NCBI GenBank assembly: GCA_937873105.1
Contig: CALMWD010000006.1
Location: 1-5,481, forward strand
Direction: 5' to 3'
Source: an uncultured Rhodanobacteraceae bacterium
GTDB lineage: Bacteria; Pseudomonadota; Gammaproteobacteria; Xanthomonadales; Ahniellaceae
DNA: 5,481 nt
Shown: in pieces, positions 1-5,481 of the stretch
Layout of the letters: the number at the start of each line of letters is the position of its first letter
Numbering within the stretch: position 1 is the first letter of the stretch
Notes under the pieces: model-generated
What the model was told of the DNA's origin: nothing
What the model saw: the letters and a program-made list of their open reading frames with translations, nothing else
Databases searched by the model: none
Made by a program: the position numbers and the translations under genes

Positions 1-352
1 ACTGCCGGACGCCTTCCTGCGCCGCTGCTTCTTCCACTACATCCGCTTCCCCGATGCCGAGACCCTGACCCGCATCGTCGACGCGCACTATCCGGGCATC
101 CGGCGCGAGCTGGTCAACGAGGCGCTGCTGGCCTTCTTCCACCTGCGCGAAGCGCCGTCGCTGAAGAAGAAGCCGAGCACCTCGGAGCTGCTCGACTGGA
201 TCAAGCTGCTGGTGGCCGAAGACATCCCGGTCGAGGTGCTGCGCGAGAAGAATGCGCGCAAGGTGTTGCCGCCGCTGTACGGCGCCCTGGTCAAGAACGA
301 GGCCGACGTGCAGCTGTTCGAGAAGCTGGCCTTCATGGCCCGCCGCGGCTGA
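1..352 (+). CDS. MoxR/CoxD-like AAA+ ATPase, C-terminal fragment (5' end outside window)
   Basis: The reading frame is open from base 2 and ends at TGA 350-352, giving the last 116 residues of a protein whose start lies upstream. MoxR AAA+ ATPases are ATP-driven chaperones that remodel or mature partner proteins, usually with a VWA-domain partner. What is visible is the end of the AAA+ module. The fragment begins LPDAFLRRC followed by HYIRFP, the family's arginine-containing segment after the core. At about residues 52-64 comes KKPSTSELLDWIK, matching the conserved helical lid of the MoxR/CoxD subgroup. The Walker A and B motifs are outside the window and cannot be checked. The fragment ends in a helical tail finishing MARRG. 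The next gene starts inside this stop codon (TGATG), so the two are probably translationally coupled. A CoxE-like VWA gene, the expected partner, lies about 4.3 kb downstream rather than next door. Family assignment is by motif recognition and is fairly secure; the substrate is unknown. Confidence 0.85.
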   Translation, partial: LPDAFLRRCFFHYIRFPDAETLTRIVDAHYPGIRRELVNEALLAFFHLREAPSLKKKPSTSELLDWIKLLVAEDIPVEVLREKNARKVLPPLYGALVKNEADVQLFEKLAFMARRG

Positions 353-534
353 TGTTCGACATCCTCGGCTACGGCGTGCTGGCCTACGTGCTGTTCGCGC
401 TGGCTTCCGGCCGCGTCGAGGCGAAGTCGGGCTGGCGCATGCGCGGCATCTATCGCGAATCGCGGCCGCGCTACTTCTTCGGCGTGCTGGCTTGCTACGC
501 CGCGCTCGGCGTGGCCCTGATCGTCCTCTTCTGA
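352..534 (+). CDS. Small two-pass membrane protein (60 aa), function unknown
   Basis: ATG 352-354 shares its A with the TGA of the upstream ATPase gene, so ribosome re-initiation is the likely route of translation; no good Shine-Dalgarno sequence precedes it. The 60-residue product has two hydrophobic stretches, about residues 3-19 and 41-60. Between them is a polar loop rich in arginine (R21, R29, R31, R35, R38, R40) plus K25. By the positive-inside rule the loop should be cytoplasmic, with both ends facing the periplasm. The protein ends directly in the second membrane segment (final residues ALIVLF). I do not recognise a named family. The stop overlap with the MoxR-type gene and the 11-bp gap to the phosphatase gene argue for one operon. 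It might anchor or assist the ATPase at the membrane, but that is inference. The tight spacing, sensible hydropathy and matching codon style support it being a real gene. Confidence 0.75.
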   Translation: MFDILGYGVLAYVLFALASGRVEAKSGWRMRGIYRESRPRYFFGVLACYAALGVALIVLF

Positions 535-545
535 GCGCGACGCCG

Positions 546-2093
546 ATGGCATCGACCGCGCCGCCGCTGACGCTGGCCATCGAAGCGGGTCCGCCGCGGG
601 CCCACGTCGGACCGCTGGAGGCCGGCGAGTACCGTATCGGGCGCGCGCCCGAGAACGAGATCCAGCTGGTCGACATCGCGGTATCGCGGCAACACGCCAG
701 GCTGGCCGTGGTCGACGGGCGCTGGTGCCTGCGCGATCTCGACAGCACCCAGGGCACGCAACTGAATGCGGCGCGCCTAGTGCCGGAGCAGGACGTGGCG
801 CTCGCCGCCGAGGATCGCATCCGCATCGGCCCGTGGACCTTCGTCGTGCGCCTGGCGCGCGCGCCGGACGAGCCGGTGCCGGCGTCCCTGCAACGGCCGT
901 CGACGATCGGTTCGGTGCCGCAACTGCGCCTGCGCGCGCTGTTCGCCCTGGTGCAGAGTGCGGAACAGGCGGAGGACGAACAGGCCTTGCTCGATGCCTT
1001 GTGCCGCGACCTCGGCGCGAGCCTGGCCTACGACCGCGTCGCGGTGCTGCGCGGCGACGTCGACGCGATCGAGGTCGCTGCGATCCAGGCCCGCGAGGGC
1101 AGCGCTGGCCGCGCCTTCAGCACCACGCTGCTGCGCGCCGCCGAACCCGACGAACCCGCGGTGCTGGAATCGATCGCGCCCGGCGAGCTGGGCGCCAGCC
1201 TGGTGGCGATGCCGGTCGCGCATGCCCTGTGTTTCCGCCTCGGCGGCGTGCGCCGTCCGACCTGGCTGTATCTGGACCGCGCCGAACCCTTCCGCGATCG
1301 CGACGGCAGCGTGCTCGCCTACGTCGAGGCGGCGGCGCGCATCGCCGCGCTGGCGCTGGCGCATCGCGAGGGTCTGGCCGCGGCGGCCGAGCGCGAACGC
1401 CTCGTGGCCGAGCGTGCGCAGGCGCGCCGCATCCAGCAGCAGCTATGCGCCTCGCGCGCGGGCCGCAACGGCGCGCTCGATTACGCGTTCAGTACCGAAC
1501 CCGGCGACGGCATGTGCGGCGACTTCATCGACGTGGTCGCCGCGCCGGACGGGGCGGCCTGGTGCTTCGTCGGCGATGTCGTCGGACATGGCACGGCCGC
1601 GGCCCTGCTGATGGCGACGGCGCTGGCGGTGCTGCGCAGCGAATGCCGCCGATCGGCATCGCCGGCGCAGGTGGCCGACCATCTCGCCGCCGAACTCGCG
1701 CCGGTGCTGGCGCCCGGCCAGTTCCTCACGCTGTGGCTGGCGCGCGTCGCCGCGGATGGCCGGGCCGAGGTGGTCGATGCCGGCCATGGCCAGTGCTGGA
1801 TCGCGCGCGCCGCGGGCGCGGTCGATGCGATCGAACTGCGCGGCCATCCGCCGATCGGCGTGGTCGCGGACGCGCGCCACGGCGCCGAGCCGCTGTCGAT
1901 CGCACCCGGCGACCGCTGCATCGTCGCCACCGACGGCTACAGCGAATCGCTGGCCGACCCCGCGGTCCGCATCGCCTGCCGCGACCTGCTCGCGCGCCCG
2001 GCCAGCGCCACCGACACGCTTGCCGCGCTGCGCCGCCTCGCCCGCCGCAACGACGACGACGCGAGTCTGCTGGTGCTGGAACGGCGCGCCTAG
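546..2093 (+). CDS. FHA - GAF-like - SpoIIE-type PP2C Ser/Thr phosphatase (515 aa)
   Basis: Predicted cytoplasmic phosphatase that removes phosphate from Ser/Thr residues. Domains in order: an FHA phosphothreonine-binding domain (about residues 24-103) with IGR at 31-33, SRQH at 47-50 and STQGT at 67-71; a divergent GAF-like region (about 130-272); a charged, probably coiled-coil helix (about 273-300) ending in RRIQQQL, the usual lead-in to SpoIIE-type catalytic domains; and the PP2C domain (about 310-514). Metal-site motifs are present: GDFID (D326, D329), VGDVVGHG (D344), DAGH (411-414), ATDGYSES (D463) and the terminal NDDDASLL (D503-D505), so it should be active. The frame is open upstream to base 252, but ATG 546 is chosen because it begins just before the FHA domain and follows the previous gene by 11 bp; its ribosome site is weak. 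It probably shares a transcript with the two upstream genes. The stop TAG overlaps the stop of the convergent kinase gene. No STAS or anti-sigma kinase partner lies nearby, so a partner-switching role is not supported. Confidence 0.9.
   Translation: MASTAPPLTLAIEAGPPRAHVGPLEAGEYRIGRAPENEIQLVDIAVSRQHARLAVVDGRWCLRDLDSTQGTQLNAARLVPEQDVALAAEDRIRIGPWTFVVRLARAPDEPVPASLQRPSTIGSVPQLRLRALFALVQSAEQAEDEQALLDALCRDLGASLAYDRVAVLRGDVDAIEVAAIQAREGSAGRAFSTTLLRAAEPDEPAVLESIAPGELGASLVAMPVAHALCFRLGGVRRPTWLYLDRAEPFRDRDGSVLAYVEAAARIAALALAHREGLAAAAERERLVAERAQARRIQQQLCASRAGRNGALDYAFSTEPGDGMCGDFIDVVAAPDGAAWCFVGDVVGHGTAAALLMATALAVLRSECRRSASPAQVADHLAAELAPVLAPGQFLTLWLARVAADGRAEVVDAGHGQCWIARAAGAVDAIELRGHPPIGVVADARHGAEPLSIAPGDRCIVATDGYSESLADPAVRIACRDLLARPASATDTLAALRRLARRNDDDASLLVLERRA
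2090..2093. other. Shared palindromic stop CTAG of convergent phosphatase and kinase genes
   Basis: The + strand stop TAG occupies 2091-2093 and the - strand stop TAG occupies 2092-2090, so the four bases CTAG terminate both genes and their coding regions overlap by 4 bp. There is no intergenic space. A 5-bp GC stem can be drawn nearby (2082-2086 with 2095-2099), but no T-run follows on either strand, so I see no intrinsic terminator. Confidence 0.9.
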
Positions 2094-4552
2094 CCGCCGC
2101 GCTTCTCGGCCGCGGCGATGCGCGCCAGCGATTTCTTCACCCGGTCGTGTTCCGGTCCGAAGGTCGCGACCAGGCCTTCGTGGCTCGCGCGCAGTTCCTT
2201 CAGCGCTTCGTCGTAGCGGCCGAGCTTCGTCAGGCATTCGCCGTAGTTGTTGCGGTAGATCTGGATGTACGGATGCTGCGGTCCCAGCTTCGGTGCGGCG
2301 CGGGCGATGACCGCGGCGAAGTTCTCGGCCGCCTCCACCAGCTTGCCGCGATTCATCAGCAGCATCGCGAAGTTCTGCTGGGTCGAATAGGTTTCCGGAA
2401 AGTCGGCGTCGTGCTCGCGCTCCAAGGCCAGTGTCTCGCGATATAGCGCCTCGGCCTTGTCGAGTTGACCCAGGTCTTCGTAGGCCCAGGCCAGCGTCGC
2501 GGCGGCGATACTCGAATTCGGATGGCCGGGGCCACGTATCTGGCGCTGCAACGCCAGCAATTCGTGCAGCAGTGGCAAAGCTTCTGCCTGTCGACCCTGT
2601 ATGACCATGACATTGGCGAGGTTCTGCCGCGTCGTCAGCGTCTCCGGATGACTGGCGCCGAGGATGGCCACCCGTCCTTCCAGCGCGCGCCGGTACATCG
2701 CTTCGGCACCGTCGATGTCGCCCAACAGTTGCTTCAGCGTCGCGATGTTCTGGATCGCGACGAGGGTCGAGGGATGCCGCTCGCCGTGTTCCTTCATCAA
2801 TCGATCCAGCGCCTCGTTGAAGATTCGCTCGGCCGCCTTGTAGTCGCCGGCGTTGCGCTTCACCGTGCCGTAGTCCGAGAGAACTTCGCTGTGCAGGTCG
2901 TCCTTGCCATCGAGCAGCGCCACCGGTGCGGCGAGAATTTCCTCGTAGATCGCAGACGCCTCGTCGCTGCGGCTTTGTTGCGCGACGGCGGCGGCCAGTT
3001 CGTTGAGTGCCTTGAAGTACAGCGGATGCCGAGTACCGAAATCGCGCCTGGCCGCATCGACCGCTGCGCGTGCCTTCGCTTCGTAGCGAGAGAAGTCGCC
3101 TTTCCGACCGGCGAGGTCGGCGTCGAGCATCTGCAACTCCAGCGACAGTTCCGGCTCGGCGCCACCCTTGGATGCGATGCGCTGCAGGCCGGCGTCCAGC
3201 ATCGCCTGCGCATCGTCGTATCGGCCGAGCACCTGGTAGACCTGGGCCAGCGAATGCGTGATGCGCGCGTCGACATCGCGGTCCTTGGGCGGGTCGCTGG
3301 CCAGCTGTCGCGCGGCCTGATCGACGATTTCGCGCACGCTGATCTCGCGTCCCAGGGCCTCTTGCGGCAACGCGGCCGAAAACATCGAATCCATGAAGTC
3401 GTTGACCGATTGCGCGATCGCGGCGTTGCGTTCCGCGGTTGCGCGCGCCTCGCGCTCCTTCTGCGCCGAGTACAGCGAGAAGGCGGTCGCCGCGATCAGG
3501 GCGGCGAAGGCGATGGACGCGGCGGCGACGAGGGCGCGGTGGCGGCGGGCGAACTTGCCGGCGATGTAGAGCGCGCTCGGGGCGCGCGCCTCGATCGGGC
3601 GATGGTCGAGGTAGCGCTCGAGGTCGGCGGCGAGGTCGGCGACGCTGGCGTAGCGCTGCGACGGCGATTCGGCCAGCGCCTTCATCACGATGGTGTCGAG
3701 GTCGCCGCCGAACTTCGGTTCGATCTTCGCGAGCGGCACCATCGGATTGCGCTCGGCGCTCTTGATCGCCGAGAACAGCGAACTCGCGTCGAGGTTGCGC
3801 GGGCGCTTGCCGCTGAGCAGCTCGTACAGGATCACGCCGAGCGCGAACACGTCGGTGCGCACGTCGATCTTGCGCGACTCGCCGCGCAGCTGCTCCGGGC
3901 TCATGTACGGGATCGTGCCGACCACCTGGCCGGCCTCGGTCAGCCGCGTCGCCGCATCGCCGCCTTCGCTGACGATGCGGGCGATGCCGAAGTCCATGAT
4001 CTTGGGCCGGCCCTCGCCGTCGACCAGGATGTTCGCCGGCTTCAGGTCGCGATGGATGACGCCGCGCTGGTGCGCATGCTGCACGCCGTGGCAGACCGCC
4101 AGCATCTGGCGCACGCGCGCATTCGCGTCGAGCCCGCGCGCATCGGCGTCGGCGAGCAGGTTGCGGCCGCGCACCAGTTCCATCGCCAGGAACGGGATGG
4201 CCGTGCCATGGCGGCTGTCGACGCCGGTGGCGAACACGTGCGCGATGTTCGGGTGGTCGAGCATCGCCAGCGCCTCGCCCTCGAGCTGGAAGCGGCGCAA
4301 CGCGTCCGGATCGTCGTGGGCGCCGCGCAACACCTTCAGCGCCACTTCGCGATGCGGCTGCTGCTGTTCGGCCAGATAGACGGCGCCCATGCCGCCGCGC
4401 CCGAGCAGGCCGAGGATGCGGAACTCGCCGAGCTGCTCCGGCAGGCCGGGATCGGCGCCGGGGCGCGGGCGGGCGGCGGTGTCGGCCTGCAGCGGATCGA
4501 CGCTGTTCGTGACCGTGAGCGTGCGCGCTGGCGGCTGGTCGTGCTGGCTCAT
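2090..4552 (-). CDS. Transmembrane Ser/Thr protein kinase with C-terminal TPR array (820 aa)
   Basis: Eukaryotic-like (Hanks-type) kinase that should phosphorylate Ser/Thr residues at the inner membrane. After a proline-rich N-terminus, the kinase domain spans about residues 43-314. It has the glycine loop GRGGMG (51-56), lysine K73 in VALK, helix-C glutamate E91, HRDLKPAN (167-174) with catalytic D169, DFG (187-189), an activation loop ending MSPEQ (217-221) and VRTDVFALG with D234. All catalytic residues are present, and HRD makes it an RD kinase, typically activated by loop phosphorylation. RRHR precedes a single membrane helix (about 341-361), so the kinase side is cytoplasmic and the C-terminal part is predicted periplasmic. 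After a charged linker and the segment NDFMDSMF (384-391), TPR-like helices run from about 429 to 803. The last six units are 41-42 residues each, the kinesin-light-chain type of TPR, a protein-binding surface. The start at 4552 is chosen for its GAGG site 6 bases upstream; ATG 4558, two codons earlier, has no spacing for one, and longer frames use poor starts. Confidence 0.93.
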   Translation of the reverse strand: MSQHDQPPARTLTVTNSVDPLQADTAARPRPGADPGLPEQLGEFRILGLLGRGGMGAVYLAEQQQPHREVALKVLRGAHDDPDALRRFQLEGEALAMLDHPNIAHVFATGVDSRHGTAIPFLAMELVRGRNLLADADARGLDANARVRQMLAVCHGVQHAHQRGVIHRDLKPANILVDGEGRPKIMDFGIARIVSEGGDAATRLTEAGQVVGTIPYMSPEQLRGESRKIDVRTDVFALGVILYELLSGKRPRNLDASSLFSAIKSAERNPMVPLAKIEPKFGGDLDTIVMKALAESPSQRYASVADLAADLERYLDHRPIEARAPSALYIAGKFARRHRALVAAASIAFAALIAATAFSLYSAQKEREARATAERNAAIAQSVNDFMDSMFSAALPQEALGREISVREIVDQAARQLASDPPKDRDVDARITHSLAQVYQVLGRYDDAQAMLDAGLQRIASKGGAEPELSLELQMLDADLAGRKGDFSRYEAKARAAVDAARRDFGTRHPLYFKALNELAAAVAQQSRSDEASAIYEEILAAPVALLDGKDDLHSEVLSDYGTVKRNAGDYKAAERIFNEALDRLMKEHGERHPSTLVAIQNIATLKQLLGDIDGAEAMYRRALEGRVAILGASHPETLTTRQNLANVMVIQGRQAEALPLLHELLALQRQIRGPGHPNSSIAAATLAWAYEDLGQLDKAEALYRETLALEREHDADFPETYSTQQNFAMLLMNRGKLVEAAENFAAVIARAAPKLGPQHPYIQIYRNNYGECLTKLGRYDEALKELRASHEGLVATFGPEHDRVKKSLARIAAAEKRGG
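2144..2893 (-). repeat. Six tandem 41-42-residue TPR units inside the kinase gene
   Basis: Within the kinase product, six consecutive units begin at residues 554, 595, 637, 679, 720 and 762 and run to 803, with lengths 41, 42, 42, 41, 42 and 42. Each has the TPR helix pair, with a Gly before the second helix (GDYKAAERIF, GDIDGAEAMY, GRQAEALPLL, GQLDKAEALY, GKLVEAAENF, GRYDEALKEL). Five end in HP or FP and the last in HD. This is the long TPR form seen in kinesin light chains. The units have diverged in sequence, so it is a protein repeat and not a simple DNA repeat. Two less regular TPR-like pairs precede it (about residues 429-459 and 512-543). Confidence 0.85.
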
Positions 4553-4558
4553 GCCCAT

Positions 4559-4562
4559 CCTC
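4559..4562 (-). promoter_or_regulatory. Ribosome binding site of the kinase gene
   Basis: Read on the - strand, GAGG lies at 4562-4559, then six bases (ATGGGC), then ATG 4552. This spacing fits initiation at 4552 and not at the in-frame ATG 4558, which directly abuts the GAGG. It is the only clear Shine-Dalgarno sequence among the gene starts in this window. Confidence 0.6.
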
Positions 4563-4625
4563 GTGCGGTGCGAACCCGCAATCTGCCACAAGTCGACGGT
4601 CGGGTCATTGCGGCCGCGGCTTTGG

Positions 4626-4631
4626 CACAAT
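4626..4631 (+). promoter_or_regulatory. Possible -10 element for the VWA gene, placing the transcript start at the ATG
   Basis: CACAAT matches the sigma-70 -10 consensus TATAAT at four of six positions. It ends 7 bases before ATG 4639, so a normal transcript start would fall at about 4638-4639 and give a leaderless mRNA. The absence of a Shine-Dalgarno sequence fits this. No good -35 is seen at 16-18 bp spacing (the nearest is GTCATT at 4604-4609), so confidence is low. Confidence 0.3.
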
Positions 4632-4638
4632 CCGGCGC

Positions 4639-5481
<843 letters not shown>

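Larger units (their letters stand above)
4553..4638. promoter_or_regulatory. 86-bp divergent spacer between kinase and VWA genes
   Basis: This is the only gap longer than 11 bp in the window and must hold 5' signals for both divergent genes. It is somewhat less GC-rich than the coding sequence around it. It contains the kinase ribosome site (4559-4562), a possible -10 element for the VWA gene (4626-4631) and an 8-bp palindrome GCGGCCGC (4610-4617) that is probably chance at this base composition. I could not find a convincing -35/-10 pair for the kinase on the - strand. The short distance means that factors binding here could affect both genes. Confidence 0.5.

Noticed and set aside
252..545. 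Upstream extension of the phosphatase reading frame to base 252
   Set aside because: The added 98 residues are Arg/Ala-rich and overlap the ends of the ATPase gene and the whole small membrane protein gene out of frame. The FHA domain begins soon after ATG 546.
2082..2099. GC stem around the shared stops as a bidirectional terminator
   Set aside because: The stem is only 5 bp with an 8-base loop and no T-run on either strand. GC-rich chance pairing is enough to explain it.
725..2446. A 573-codon + strand frame overlapping the phosphatase gene and the end of the kinase gene
   Set aside because: The product is extremely Arg/Gly/Ala-rich, a typical out-of-frame artefact in GC-rich DNA. The phosphatase frame has all the motifs.
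1443..4589. A 1048-codon open frame on the - strand running through both the phosphatase and kinase genes
   Set aside because: It is read in a different frame from the kinase and is antisense to the phosphatase. The translation is Arg/Ala/Gly-rich without any domain, as expected for a shadow frame in GC-rich DNA. The overlapping real genes have full catalytic motifs.
4610..4617. Palindrome GCGGCCGC in the divergent spacer as an operator
   Set aside because: It is short, fully G/C and expected by chance at this composition. No second copy or flanking symmetry was found.

Overview
The window is about 70% GC, densely packed and has a strong third-position G/C bias. The protein types (a MoxR-like AAA+ ATPase, a CoxE-like VWA protein, and a membrane Ser/Thr kinase with kinesin-light-chain-type TPRs) suggest a high-GC gammaproteobacterium, most likely of the Xanthomonadaceae/Lysobacteraceae group. 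This assignment is inferred from protein style and composition, not from any marker gene. No RNA gene, insertion sequence, CRISPR array, attachment site or replication origin was seen.

Layout: (1) The left edge, to 352, is the C-terminal end of a MoxR/CoxD-like AAA+ ATPase on the + strand. Its stop overlaps the start of (2) a 60-residue protein with two membrane segments (352-534). Eleven bases later comes (3) a 515-residue FHA - GAF-like - SpoIIE/PP2C phosphatase (546-2093, +). (4) Converging on it from the other strand is an 820-residue transmembrane Ser/Thr kinase with a C-terminal TPR array (2090-4552, -). The two stop codons share the palindrome CTAG. (5) An 86-bp divergent spacer separates the kinase from a CoxE-like VWA protein (4639 to the right edge, +), which is cut off after 281 residues.

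How the parts may work together: the MoxR ATPase and the CoxE-like VWA protein belong to families that usually work as a chaperone pair and are commonly encoded side by side. Here a phosphorylation module of kinase plus phosphatase lies between them. The kinase appears catalytically complete, with its kinase domain in the cytoplasm and its TPR array predicted in the periplasm. The phosphatase keeps its metal-binding acidic motifs and carries an FHA domain, a phosphothreonine reader. A simple inference is a writer/eraser pair in which the FHA domain recruits the phosphatase to a phosphorylated partner, perhaps the kinase itself. The MoxR/VWA system may be a target or only a neighbour; the sequence alone cannot decide.
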